64,000 bases of DNA, taken from the NCBI GenBank assembly GCA_907163375.1, contig CAJQUW010005287.1, positions 124,001 to 188,000 of the forward strand, given 5' to 3'. Of the stretch, positions 40,760-52,311 are shown piece by piece. A program made the translations under genes and the position numbers. The notes beneath the pieces are model-generated. The model was not told where the DNA came from, ran no database searches, and was given only the letters and a program-made list of their open reading frames with translations. Source of the stretch: Prostheceraeus crozeri (Eukaryota > Platyhelminthes > Polycladida > Euryleptidae). Numbering within the stretch: the stretch's first letter is position 1; each line of letters opens with the position of its first letter.

Positions 40760-42110
40760 GTCCAGAGGGGGGGGGACGTCAGCGAAAATTTTTTCTCTCC
40801 GATTGACTTGAAACTCACCATACCGATGCAGAATTTCACGCTGAATCCGAATCTGGCCTCCGTTTTCTCATCCGATGCTTAGTTTGGGCGCTACACACCA
40901 AAACGTCCCAAATTCTAACTCTGTCGTTTTTTCGAAAAATGTTGAAAATTTTTTCTCTCCGATTGACTTGAAACTCACCATACAGATAGAGAATTTCACG
41001 CTGATTCCAAATCTGAAATCCGTTTTCCCATCCGATGCTTCGTTTTGAAGCTACAGCCCAAAACGTCCCAAATTCTAACTCTTGTCATTTTTCGCCAATG
41101 TCCCAAAATCTTAAATGGCGTCTCACATCTAAACGAAGACAGATAGGAACAAGCCGATTCTTTCACTGAATTTGTCTCACTCTTAGCTTTCAAACGAGCT
41201 ATCGCACGACAAAATCCGTCCACTGGAAGCCAAAATCGAAGCAAGCTGTCCAGAGGGGGGGACGTCAGTGAAATTTCAAAATTTGATGAAAAATGTTTTG
41301 GTGACGGTCCCAGGTCGAAATTCCACACTTTGGAAAATTTTCAAAATTTTACCCATACAAAGTCACTCTGACACTTAGGATTTTTTCAGGTGAGCGAGCT
41401 CCGACCTAAAATCTTGTAACCGCTCTAACTTTTGAACGAAGACAGATAGGAACAAGCCGATTCTTTCACTGAATTTGTCTCACTCTTAGCTTTCAAACGA
41501 GCTATCGCACGACAAAATCCGTCCACTGGAAGCCAAAATCGAAGCAAGCTGTCCAGAGGGGGGGGGGACGTCAGCCGAAAATTTTTTCTCTCCGATTGAC
41601 TTGAAACTCACCATAGCGATGCAGAATTTCACGCTGAATCCGAATCTGACCTCCGTTTTCTCATCCGATGCTTCGTTTTGACGCTACACACCAAAACGTC
41701 CCAAATTCTAACTCTGTCGCTTTTCGAAAAATGTTGAAAATTTTTTCTCACCGATTGCCTTGAAACTCACCATACCGATGCAGAATTTCACGCTGAATAC
41801 GAATCCGACCTCCGTTTTCTCATCCGACCACTCCTTCCACTCGAAACAACCCATTTTACAACCCAACATTCAGCAGATTGCACGAAAAACATCACACACT
41901 ATAGCCTCAAGACTAATCCTGGCGGTCGCCCAAGTTCACCACGACACTCTATCGTTTCAGAGGGGGGGGGGACGTCAGCGAACAGTTTGTGAACCCACCT
42001 GGTCGGCACACCACGACAGACTACAACCTCTGTCGTTCCAGAGGGGGGGGACTCAGACCCGAAACACCACGGCGGCCGACCACGACACTCTGCCGTTCCA
42101 GAGGGGGGGA
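40760..42110 (-). repeat. G/C-tract tandem repeats of the right arm
   Basis: Mirror of the left-arm repeats but much shorter. A-type units are headed near 40,768, 41,265 and 41,556, then come diverged units and the outer short-period tracts near 41,965, 42,045 and 42,103. No B-type unit is present, which explains most of the length difference between arms. Confidence 0.85.
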
Positions 42111-42171
42111 CGTCAGCGATGGCGGCCATCTTGCGCTATCTGGTGTTCGCCGTTTTCTTACTACTTATGAG

Positions 42172-44684
42172 TTGACTGTGAAGAGTGATGCTAAACCGAG
42201 ACATATTCCTCCGAGACGTGTCCCTCCTGCTATGATTGAAGGCATTAAAAAAGAACTTGATAAAATGATGAGTGATGGCATTATTATTCCTGCGGAAACT
42301 TCACAATGGAGCTCGCCGATTGTACCTGTTTTGAAAAAGAATAGTGAGATTCGAATTTGTACTGATTTCAGATACGTAAACAGTGTGATTGAGCGAAAGT
42401 ATTATCAGATACCTACTCTTGAAGAGATACTGATGCAGTTGAATGGTGCAAAATTTTTCTCTTGTTTAGATGCTAGAAATGGCTATAAATTTCTGTTAGT
42501 AAAAGTTCTCAAAAGTTCTTGGTTTTTAGTACTCCAGTTGGAAGTTTTCAATATACTCGTCTTTCGTTCGGAATTTCCACTGGTCCGGAAATTTTTCAGA
42601 AAGTTATACAGCACTTGGTGCAAGATCTTCAAGGTGTGATTGTATATTTTGATGATATCTTGATTTTTGCTGAGACTGAGGAAGACCACAAAAAGAGGCT
42701 TTATGCTGTTCTCAACAGACTGAATGAGAAAGGTTTGAGATTGAATGGTGAGAAATGCCAGTTTCACAAAAAGGAAATAGAGTTTCTAGGTCACAATTTG
42801 ACAGCTGAAGGAGTGAAACCGCTTGAAAGCAAAATCGCTGCGATTCTGAATTTTCCCAAACCTGTTAATGAGTCTGAGCTTCGTTCGTTTATTGGGCTGA
42901 CTGAGTATGCTGCTCACCGCTTTGTACCCAACTTCTCAAGTTATGCAGCTCCTCTGTATGACATGTTGAAACTGAAGGAATTTTCTTGGACTGATGATTC
43001 AAGTAAGGCTTTCAATAAGATAAAGCAAGTTGTCCAAAGCATTGAACCTTTGAAATTTTTTAACTTGTCTGAGAAGTCTGTAGTCAGAACTGATGCATCC
43101 GGTGTTGGATTAGGTGCCGTGTTACTCCAAGGTGACAAGCCCATTCTTTCTCCGTCTAGAAAGCTCACTGACGTGGAAAAGCGTCATTCTCAATTAGAGC
43201 GTGAATTTTTAGGAATTCTCTTTGCTGTTACGCGTTTCAGGACTTTCCTTTTTGGAAGCAAGTTCGTAGTGGAGACAGACAACAAACCGATTGTTTCGTT
43301 TTTTGAGAAGGATGTTGATAAATTACCGTTACGGGTACAACGTTGGATTTTACATCTACAGTCTTATCACTTCGATGCTCATCATATACCTGCGAGTGAG
43401 AATAAAATTGCTGATATTCTGTCCAGATGTCCGTCTGACGACCCAAGTTCTTGTCTTGAGGATACCTCATTGTCTGTTTGCTTGATTTTGAAAAACCTGC
43501 CTGTTACAACAGATGATCTTGTGCTCGCAACTGAAAAAGATGCCGAATTGATCGAAATTAAATCAAAATTGCAGAAAATGACTGATTGGGGTAGGAACTC
43601 ATCCATAAATTTGCGTCAGTACTTCCATATTCGGAATGAGCTGTATGTTTCTGATGAAGGCTTAGTGATGCATGGAAACAGAATTGTTGTGCCACAAGCA
43701 CTCAGAGACAGAATTTTGCTCCAAGCTCATGAAGGACATGTAGGTTCAACGAAAATGAAGGAAGTTCTCCGTTCTTATTTTTATTGGCCTAAGATGACCA
43801 AGGAAATTGATGAAAAGTCAAGAGTTTGTGAACATTGCGTCAAGTTTTCCAACTGTAATACGCCTGCTCCGATGGTTTCTGTAGCTGAACAAGTAAATGG
43901 TATTTGGGATGTGGTCGCTATTGACTTCGTAGGGCCTTCTTCAAGACTTCATGGCAAAACCTATCTTTCTGTCATAGATGCATGTTCTCGTTTTCCGTTC
44001 TTGATTGAAGTGACTTCCACATCGGCTTCGCAAACTATTAGTGGACTGAGATCTTTGTTCTCTACTGTGGGACTTCCCAAAGTTATCCTGAGTGACAATG
44101 GTTCGGCATTCACCAGCCAAGAATTTGATGATTTCTTGTCAAAATGTGGGATTCATCACAAGCGGTCAAGCCCATATTACCCACAAGGTAATGCTATAAT
44201 AGAGCGATTTCATGGTACTTTGAAGAATCGACTCGATAAGCTCTTAGATGAAGGAGTGTTGCATTCTGCTGCCTTGCAGCAAGTGATGTTTGACATACGA
44301 AGTACTCCTAACGAATCGACAGGGAAGCCTCCATTTACTTTGTTCTACAATCGTGAAATGTCTACTAAGGGGAGTTTGATTAGTGAGACTGCAGTCAGGA
44401 CTAAACCTAGATGTTTGTCTGATCAGTATGAAAGAAGTCAAAAGCGAGTAGGATGTTTAGAGTTTGACGTTGGTGAAAGAGTTGTGCTGAGAAGAGGAAA
44501 TACAAGCAAATTTACTATTCCTGCTGTTGTTATAGGGAAGAAAGGTCATGGTGCGTATGAATGCAAGATTTGTAGTGATGGTAGATTGACTGTGGTGAAT
44601 CAGAGATTTATGAAACGCATGAAATGGAGTAATGCACTGAACACTGATTTTGATCGGTTATGGGAGTGTTTCTTTAAATTGTAA
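42172..44684 (+). pseudogene. pol region of the LTR retrotransposon (RT, RNase H, integrase)
   Basis: Reverse transcriptase follows straight after the palindrome (IPPRRVPPAMIEGIKKELD, PIVPVLKKN, ICTDFRYVN), with the YFDD catalytic box near 42,647 and KCQFHKKEIEFLGH after it. RNase H shows VVRTDASGVGLGAV, LEREFLGILFAV and FVVETDNKPIV. Integrase has an HHCC zinc region (HEGHVGSTKM, CEHCVKF) and the triad Asp in VVAIDFVGP, Asp in ILSDNGSAF and Glu in AIIERFHGTLK. No chromodomain is seen. The domain order marks Ty3/gypsy. The longest frame is 42,519-44,684, and the region carries about one break besides the palindrome insertion. Confidence 0.93.
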
Positions 44685-44845
44685 TAGTGAAGTCCGCCGC
44701 AGTGTATCCAATGATTTATTACGGAACAATGAGCATCACTCAAGAACTCAACGTGATTTTAATCTTCGACCTAAGCGAACTGATCCTGCGAAATACCGTG
44801 TGTGATTCTATTTGAAATATGTATGTCATGTGATTGTAATTCACC

Positions 44846-44855
44846 AGGGGGAGAA
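44846..44855 (+). promoter_or_regulatory. Polypurine tract of the LTR retrotransposon
   Basis: AGGGGGAGAA lies directly before the 3' LTR, the usual place for plus-strand priming. 44,685-44,845 is untranslated and shows nothing else. Confidence 0.75.
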
Positions 44856-44996
44856 TGTGGTGCTTCGTTGTTTATTCTTATCAATAATTGCCACTTTAGT
44901 AGAGTCTGTGTTTATATGCAAGTAATAACAAATAAACGAAAGTATCAGAAGCGTAACGTGCTCTCCCTCATTATTAAGCATTGTTGAAGTACAACA
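44856..44996 (+). repeat. 3' LTR
   Basis: 141 bp, matches the 5' LTR with five differences, and is followed by the target duplication AGAAA (44,997-45,001). Confidence 0.92.
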
Positions 44997-45000
44997 AGAA

Positions 45001-45368
45001 AGTAATATTAAAATTTTTGATTGTTCTGTAATTTTTTTAAAAAGTTTTGCTATATTTACTTCTAGCTCTCTATCCCTTTTATCAAGTTTTAATAATTTTT
45101 CGTTTATTGATTTGTCATTAAGTTTAAGCAACTTTAATTCATTCATCAGTGGAACCAAAACATCATTTATATATTTTTCTTTTAAGTCATTGATTTGTGT
45201 ATCAACATATTGTTTATTCGTTAACTCTGTATTTTGTTGCGGAAGAATAGAAAGATGTAATGGGCCAGATAAAACGTCTCCAGTTTTCATGATATAATTT
45301 TCTATTTCTATTTCTGATTCACGATTATTCGGGATATATGCACCTCCACCAACATTTGGTAACATCAT
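45001..45368 (-). pseudogene. Fibre-like protein gene, N-terminal side (copy B), with phage tail-fibre-like motif
   Basis: The start is MMLPNVGGGAYIPNN. Residues about 27-55 contain MKTGDVLSGPLHL followed by TELTNKQYVDTQI. This is the pattern G-D-x-x-x-G-P-L-x-L ... x-K-x-Y-V-D seen in tail-fibre and spike proteins of many bacteriophages. A coiled-coil-like region follows. The LTR retrotransposon cuts the gene at 45,001, and the other side lies at 17,794-18,302. A trimeric receptor-binding fibre is a plausible role. The motif match is from memory. Confidence 0.6.
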
Positions 45369-45414
45369 TTTTTAACAATAAAAAGGTAATTTTTTCTCAC
45401 ATAAAAATAAAAAA

Positions 45415-45525
45415 ATGAAAATGAGTCAAATGTACCAAATTATGAATCCTAAGTCAGCGTTCTATGATAGTAAATATCAGTGTACGGATTGTTTAAAAGC
45501 AAAAGTAATGTGTTTAGGTTGTTGA
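45415..45525 (+). CDS. Small cysteine-rich ORF, 36 aa
   Basis: The peptide starts MKMSQMYQIMNPKS and ends YQCTDCLKAKVMCLGC, giving C-x2-C and C-x2-C pairs that could bind one zinc. It reads away from the fibre-like gene with 46 bp between their starts, so a shared bidirectional promoter is possible. No family recognised. Confidence 0.4.
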   Translation: MKMSQMYQIMNPKSAFYDSKYQCTDCLKAKVMCLGC

Positions 45526-45619
45526 AAAATTATATTGAAGAAAAAAATGGAAAACGGCAATTTAGAAAAATTACATTCGCCCGTATCATCCTGTTCTCAT
45601 TCGACGAGATCATCGGGAT

Positions 45620-46372
45620 TTGAAAATAAATGTTTTGATAATAATAATAATCCATGTTAATCTTTTGTTTGAATTACAAGCTGAAATATTTAAAGAACAG
45701 ACTAAAGGTTTACCTAACATTGAAACAAATTATTGTTTATTTCCAGGTGATCCATTTATAAAATTTATGGATATTGTAAGTAAATATAATGATGTTGCAT
45801 ATGTAGAACTGAATAAAGAAAATATGGTTATCATAGGGTATAATAGTGTATATGGGTTTATTAGAGTGGTTTTACCAATTAGTAATACTGATTGGATTGA
45901 AACAAAAATTATCAATTATATCAACGTTAGAGAATTAGTAAAAAAATTAAAATCTTTCTCAAAATCTAAAATTAGATTATTTGTAGACGAATTAAATCAA
46001 TATAATATTCATATTGAAAGTAAAAAACATAATGATGAATTATTATGTCAAGTATATTATAGAGATACTGTTTATAAAAGAGAAATGGTAGTAATGCCCC
46101 AAAGATATGATAATGACAAATATGTGGGATTCTATTCTAATTTAAACATTAATTTATTAAAATCATATATAAATAGTTTAGCACAACAAGAAAAAAATTA
46201 TATGTGGACAACACCTTATAATATTAACAATGTCCATAATCATAATCATGATCATAATCATAATCAAATTAATTCTGTGAATCATATTGAAGAATCTGAT
46301 AATAAGGATGATAATAATGATGATAGTAATGATGATAATAATGATTCTAATACTACATATAATCAAAATTGA
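45620..46372 (+). CDS. Unknown Polinton ORF, 250 aa, possibly sliding-clamp-like
   Basis: After a hydrophobic start, residues about 40-195 alternate predicted strands with helices (FIKFMDIVSKYNDVAYVELN, MVIIGYNSVYGFIRV, VRELVKKLKSFSKSKIRLFV). This is faintly like a PCNA-type clamp domain. The tail is low-complexity His/Asn/Asp. A frame starting at ATG 45,548 overlaps its beginning, so the true start is uncertain. It lies upstream of and in the same direction as DNA polymerase, a sensible place for a replication protein. The clamp idea is weak inference. Confidence 0.45.
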   Translation: MKINVLIIIIIHVNLLFELQAEIFKEQTKGLPNIETNYCLFPGDPFIKFMDIVSKYNDVAYVELNKENMVIIGYNSVYGFIRVVLPISNTDWIETKIINYINVRELVKKLKSFSKSKIRLFVDELNQYNIHIESKKHNDELLCQVYYRDTVYKREMVVMPQRYDNDKYVGFYSNLNINLLKSYINSLAQQEKNYMWTTPYNINNVHNHNHDHNHNQINSVNHIEESDNKDDNNDDSNDDNNDSNTTYNQN

Positions 46373-47058
46373 TCTAAATTTCATTTTTTAACAATTGAAA
46401 ATAATAATGATGGCATAGTTGAAGATGCTATTAGACAACTATGTGTTGGGTCTACAAAATTTAAATTAGGATTCACATCTAATCAATTTAAAATTTTATC
46501 ATCTTTAATAAAAACTAAAAATGATTCAGATTATGGTGGTGTTATTAAATTTTCCAATAGAGATCAAAGACCAATATTTTTCTCTATTATATTATTATCA
46601 GAAAATAAATATAATTTGGAATTAGATATTCCTATCAGGGAATGGCATCCTATACCAAAAAGTGTAATTTATGATGTTGATGAAGAATCAAAAATAAATT
46701 AAAATTATCTTTTAATAAGACTTTATATGATAAAGAAAATAAAATAACTAAGGAACGTGATATTATACGTGAAATATTTCATTATCTTCCTAATTATTAT
46801 TCTAGTCATGAAAATAATGTTACAAAAGAAATTTATACTGATTCAAATAAAGAAGTCTATTATTGTATTTCACATCATGATAAAACGGTAATTCATTTCT
46901 TATATTTAAATTTCGGGGAATATAAAGATACTATCCCTTATTTTAAAGAAATTAATGATATTAAAGAATTTGATGTTGAACTTTTAGAAATTGTAAAAAA
47001 ACGATTAGAAACTAAATATAAGGTTCATAAATTTTTAGATGTAATAAATTTTTAGATG
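46373..47058 (+). pseudogene. Remnants of unknown Polinton coding sequence
   Basis: Two stretches of protein-like sequence lacking start codons: one with KFKLGFTSNQFKILSSLI and REWHPIPKSVIYDV, the other with EIFHYLPNYYSSHENN and IKEFDVELLEIVKKRL. They follow the 250-aa ORF and may belong to the same gene or its neighbour. 47,059-47,272 is AT-rich and holds TTATATAAAAG (47,217-47,227), a possible TATA box for the polymerase gene. Confidence 0.4.
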
Positions 47059-47272
47059 TAATAAAATTTTCATATGTAATAAGTTCTTAGATGTAATAAA
47101 AAAATTATCATTCCCACGAGTCATCATTTGATATTAGAATGTCTATATCTAAAATTAAAACTCAAATTTTTTCTTTAAAAAACAAATAATAGAAAATACC
47201 AAGTTTTAGTGTGTCTTATATAAAAGACAGTTACAAACAAAAAGAAGCTATCAATCTCATTTAAAAAGTAAA

Positions 47273-50200
47273 ATGCATTTACAAAATGTAGATCGAGCTG
47301 ATGAGGGAAATATTTCAAAATTAAATAATCACAAAAACTATCTAGATACATTACCTACTGATATAAAAGTTAAAAAAATATTTGATGATTATTCACATTC
47401 GGAATATAAAAAAGTTTTTAATAGTGAAGATTTTTTTGGGGAAATCGAAGGTTCTAGTACTTCGCCCGAAGGTTCTAGTACTTCGCCCGAAACAGATAAA
47501 AGATATTTATTCAATGAAACTGGCAAAACCGACGAAGCTGTAACAGATATAAAATATTTATTTGATGAGTCTGTTGAACATAATGAAACCGATGAAACTT
47601 TTTATGATGTATTAACAAACTTTTATAATATATTTAAGAAATCTTTTAAATGTTATATGAATGTAGAAGTACTTTATACAAAAACTGGATCCGATGGAAT
47701 GATTGAAGAAATAATACAAGGACATTTTACACAGACACAAGAAATTCATAATGTAAATGATATACAACCCATATTTGAAACAATGATAAATAAATCAAAA
47801 GATGAAATAACTGAAGCTCAGTTGCGTGAATCTGGTTGGAGATTTATTGCAATACTATCTAAGAAAATAGTAATTGACAAATATAAAAATAATACTGGTG
47901 GTAGCTACATACCCCTTCCTTTCAGTTCTCCACAAATAATCAACATACAGAATGAAGATGAATATTGTTTTCTGTGGAGTGTTATAGCACATTTGCATCC
48001 TGCAAAATATCACAAAGAAAGACTAAGTCATTATAATAAAGAAGAATATATAAATGAATTTGATCTCTCTGATGACTTAGATGAAGGTCCGTATAATTAT
48101 AATAAATTAATGAAGTTTCATAAAGAGAATAAAAATTTAATAGAAGTAAATGTTTTTGAATTAAATGTGAAGTATGTTTCTATTGGTGATGTTACTCCCT
48201 TATATCCCGGAGATATTGAAGTTAATAACATTGTTTATAACAACTTTAAAGATTTTTATTTGAATAACAAAAATTTATGCCAAACAGAAATAGTATACAA
48301 TGAAAGAGGAAATTACATGCATCATAATATTATTTACAAAGGAAATGTAATATGTACTGGAAAATATGAAATTATAAAAGCATTATCACCAATAATAATT
48401 AATCATAATAATTATAAAGGACGTGGATTTCCCTATAAGTATGAAACAGACTATTCATCTCTATCATCAGAATATAGACATAAGTTAGAGATGCTACCGC
48501 AACTATATAAAAAACAATATCAACAAGAATATCAACAAGAGGTACAAATGTTACATAATCAATATCTACAAGAATGTCAACAAGAAGAAACTATATTATT
48601 TCACAAATATATTGAAGACAAAAGGAATCTTGAAGATGAAGAATATTTGAAATTATCATACATAGTCAACCAACAATGTAATTCTCAATTCAATGAACTA
48701 GAATGCCATCCAAAAGATCTACAACAATATAAAGAACATTGTCAACAAAAAAATCTACAAGAATATCATATGAGTAAAAATATATTAAGTAAGGAATATA
48801 TATCATGAACAATATGAAGAACAATGTCGAAAAAATTATGAAGAACAATTTCAAAAAAAATATCAAGAACAATATCAAGAACAGTTAGAAATATTACAAC
48901 AGGAATATCAACAAAAGTTAAAAATGTTAAAGCAGCAGTTAATGCAACCAGCACAAGCGAATATACTCTATTATCAAGGTCATTACATATTGTGTAAAGA
49001 TATTTTTATATTTACAAAAACTTCAGATAATGCAAATTTTCCCTGTCTCCATTGTATGACGAGCTTTCGAACTAAAGAAGAAATGAATAGACATTTGGAG
49101 AATTGTCAACAAAATGAAGCAGTCAGAAACACATTTCCAAAAGATGATTATTTAGAATATAATAAATGGTATTTTAAAAATAAAGTACCCTTTACAATAT
49201 ATTGTGATTTTGAAGCATATAATGTTAACATGACACAAAGTTCTAGTAAGCATTTGCTTCAACAAAAGCCATTATGTTGGGGAATGTACATTCATTCAAA
49301 TTATCCTGAATTATTTAAATCAGAATATTATCAATACTATGGTGAAGATAGTTCAGAAATGTTTATAAAGAAAATAGAAGAATTACAAAAATATTTTTCA
49401 CAATTGCTTAAAACAAATAAACCAGTGCTTCCATTAACGTATGACCAATTAGTACAATTTGATAATGAAAAAAATTGTTATTACTGTGGAAAAGAATTTA
49501 CAACTTATAAAGTAAAAGATCATGATCATCTAAATGGATTATATAGAGGTGCAGCACATAATTCTTGTAATCTTAATGCTAATAAATTTAGATATAACTT
49601 TGTACCTTTATATTTCTACAATGGTTCTAAATATGATTTCCATTTAATAATAAAAGATCTATTCTCATCTGAAAAATTACAACAACTAAGAACAAACGTA
49701 CTATGTAAAACAGAAGAAGAATATTTTTCAATGCAATTTGGTTGTATTAGAATATTAGTTGCATTTAGATTTTTTACTCCTTATTCATTAGTGTTCACGG
49801 GAAAAACTTTGAAACCTGAACAATGTAAAATATTAAATAAATATAATTTAAAACCTTTAAAAGGTATTTTCCCTACGAATATTTAACTGGAGATGTGTAT
49901 AGAATATTATGGAATAGATCCATGTTATACATATAGTACACCAGGTTTAACATGGTTGGCAGGATTAAAACATACAAATGTTAAACTTAAATATTATAAA
50001 GAAATTTCTTATGATAAATTATTACTTTTGGAATCTGGAATTAGAGGTGGTGTTTCATCTGTTCTAGGTAATAGATATGTTAAATGTTATAATAAGAAAG
50101 TAAATCCTGATGATTGCGGTTATTTAAAAATTTCAAATCCAGAAGAAAAAGATCAATTTATAAAATTGTCTAATCAAAATATAGAAGGACTAATATCAAG

Positions 50201-51374
50201 TGAACAGAGTCAAGCAGCAGTTGATGAATTCATGCGAGAAAACTATTTGTTATATTATGATTTTAATAGCTTATATTCTTCTTGCATGATACAAGAATTA
50301 CCAACAGGTGAAATGGAGTACCATTCTTGAATACGAACCTACATTAGATGGTGAAAATAATTATGGTTATATATATGAAGTTGATTTAGCATACCCTGAT
50401 TATATAAAAGGCGCAACAAAGTATTATCCTTTCTGTCCCGAAAACAAAATTCCCAATATAGAAGATTTTTCAGATTATCAAAAATCTTTAATTCCTAAGA
50501 AATACAGGCCAACAAAAAACTTGTGTTAACACAAAGTAATAAAGGAAAGTATGTTGTTGAAGGAAGAATGCTAGATTGGTATTTAGATCATGGAATGATT
50601 CTTTTTAAAATTCACCGGCAACTAGTGTATAGAAAATCTAGGTGGTTAAAAGATTATATCGAGTTCAATATTGAAAAGCGTAAAATAGCTAAAAGAAATA
50701 AAGATGATTTTGGAAACGTGTTCTTTAAATTAATGAATAATGCATTTTATGGTAAGACTTTAGAAAATGTGCGTAATAGACAAAATATTGAAATAGTTTA
50801 TGATAGAGATAGGTTTCAAAATTTAACAAGGAAACCTACATATAAAAGAACTAGATTTAGTAATGAACTATGTGCAGTGCATCTAAGACGAAACATTATA
50901 AAACATGATAAGTTTAATTTTATAGGATTCACTATATTAGAATTAGCTAAACTATTTATGTATAGATTTATATATGATTATTTAGCACCTGCTTATGGCA
51001 AAAACTATAAATTACACTTTACAGATACTGATAGCGCTTTCTTAAAATTAACAATACCGTATAATTCTTCACTTGATGAAGAAATTAATAAAATAAAAGA
51101 TATCATTCATCCTTCTGATTTATGTAAAGTAAAAGATGAACTAGAAGGAAATGAAGCGTACATAACAGAAGCTGTATTTTTAAAATCTAAATGTTATTGT
51201 TATAACACAAATTCTAACACAAATTCAAAAACATCTAAAACATTAAAAGGAATTTCAAAGGCATCAGTGGCTAACCAAATAACATTTCAAGATTATAAGA
51301 ATACATTATTTAATAATGAAATAAAAACAGCATGTAATTATAGACTTAATTCAAAGAAACACAAAATGTATTGA
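47273..51374 (+). pseudogene. Protein-primed family B DNA polymerase of Polinton type
   Basis: The N-terminal domain has SYIPLPFSSPQIINIQ and CFLWSVIAHLHPAKYH, a typical Polinton block. A Gln/Glu/Tyr-rich coiled-coil-like stretch (about 48,500-48,930) follows, then a zinc-like CLHCMTSFRTKEEMNRHLE. Exonuclease motif I is YCDFEAYN (near 49,200). A CYYCGKEF ... DHDHLNGLYRG zinc/HNH-like segment comes next, then NGSKYDFHLI as the second exonuclease motif. Polymerase motifs are DFNSLYSSC (A), KLMNNAFYGKT (B) and FTDTDSAF (C, near 51,020). All key catalytic motifs are recognisable. The gene is broken in about four places. Confidence 0.92.
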
Positions 51375-51473
51375 AAGAGGAACCTTTTTCTTAACCTTTA
51401 CCTTTTAAATTATCTAATTTTTAAATTTCTAAAGATTAAAAAAAAAAAAATTATTCGATCACTCCGCGAAAAT

Positions 51474-51510
51474 ATTTTCTATCGACTTTCAGTCGGGGCG
51501 AAGCTTAGTC
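51474..51510 (+). repeat. Hairpins between converging polymerase and ATPase genes
   Basis: GAAAATATTTTC is self-complementary, GACT-TTC-AGTC is a 4-bp triloop hairpin, and GCGAAGC (51,498-51,504) is the stable mini-hairpin heptamer also present at 280-286. They sit where two genes end head-on, a natural spot for 3'-end formation, and reach a few bases into the ATPase stop region. Confidence 0.55.
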
Positions 51511-52271
51511 AGCGAACAATTGTTCGATAACTCTATCATGAATTGTTTTATCAATATTAATTGTAATGAAGCCATAATCTTTTGACCAAGCATTGTTAAA
51601 CGATTGTTTAAATTCATCTTTATTTCTTACACATAAATCTCTTAACAAATCACTTAAGTTTTTTGCATTTATTTCAAATAGTGTAAATATATTTGCATTC
51701 TTTCTAATAACACTTCCGTCTAATGAATACATACTTTGCGTTAAATAAAAAACACTACAGTTGTTATGTCTTCCTCTTGTGAAATAATTTCTCTGAACTG
51801 ACTGATTTCTATCATTAACGCAATCATCAAAAATTACACAATGTTTCATTGTTTTATCTAGTTTACTAGGATCTTGCATATTACCACTATCATCTATTAA
51901 TTGCATCTTTACATGGTTATTTTTATTGGATTCTACTAACTGATTATTTTTTGCTGCTTCTTCACACCACGAACTTATTTCTTCTTCATCTTCAGATTTT
52001 TCATATTCTTTGAATAATGAAGCAATTGCTGTTTTTTAAGATTATTTTCAAATCCATATTTTAAAAATTGATAGACGGGTTGTTCTGCTGTTGTTGTATA
52101 AATTATAAGATTGTTATAATCCAAAAAATTTGGAGTCGTTAAAATTTTAAATAATAAATATGTTTTTCCACATCCTGATCTACCACAAATAACTGTCAAA
52201 ACTTTATTAGATAAATTTGGATGATGATCAAATTTAAGTTTCTTTTTATTTAATGGGGGCACTTCACTCAT
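51505..52271 (-). pseudogene. FtsK/HerA-type genome-packaging ATPase
   Basis: Start MSEVPPLNKKKLKFDHHPN. Walker A is GRSGCGKT, Walker B is HCVIFDDC, and NNCSVFYLTQSMYSLD resembles the conserved sensor region of A32-like packaging ATPases. The length is about 245 codons, near the family norm. In Polintons and large DNA viruses this enzyme drives DNA into capsids. The gene is broken, with about two interruptions. The next gene on the strand is penton-like, 41 bp upstream. Confidence 0.85.
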
Positions 52272-52311
52272 TTTTAATAAAAAAAATTTTTATTTTTTAA
52301 GAAGAAAAAAA

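Larger units (their letters stand above)
19798..42165. mobile_element. 22.4-kb palindromic element with Polinton-like ends
   Basis: The left arm (19,798-32,519) and right arm (32,520-42,165) are inverted copies meeting with no spacer. Both outer ends read AGTAGTAAGAAAACGGCG inward, and both are flanked by the 6-bp duplication TATGAG (19,792-19,797 and 42,166-42,171). A 6-bp duplication with AG...CT ends is the rule for Polinton-type integration, yet I see no Polinton gene here. The arms are almost identical apart from about 3 kb more tandem repeat in the left arm. Contents: C-homopolymer repeats, promoters, small ORFs, structured modules, RING-like and exonuclease-like ORFs, and a central minisatellite. 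The class is unknown. Confidence 0.85.
18303..44996 (+). mobile_element. Ty3/gypsy-type LTR retrotransposon carrying a 22-kb insert
   Basis: Two 141-bp LTRs (18,303-18,443 and 44,856-44,996) start with TG and end with CA. They differ at 5 of 141 positions by my reading (about 96.5% identity), so the insertion is moderately old. A 5-bp target duplication AGAAA flanks it (18,298-18,302 and 44,997-45,001). A possible primer-binding site begins TGGCGACG right after the left LTR, and a purine run precedes the right LTR. The internal order gag, protease, reverse transcriptase, RNase H, integrase is that of Ty3/gypsy. Without the palindrome insert the element would be about 4.3 kb. It looks broken. 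Confidence 0.93.

Noticed and set aside
19798-42165. Palindrome as a simple fold-back sequencing artefact
   Set aside because: The right arm ends at the inverted-repeat tip and continues into pol of the retrotransposon, not back into gag, and both sides carry TATGAG.
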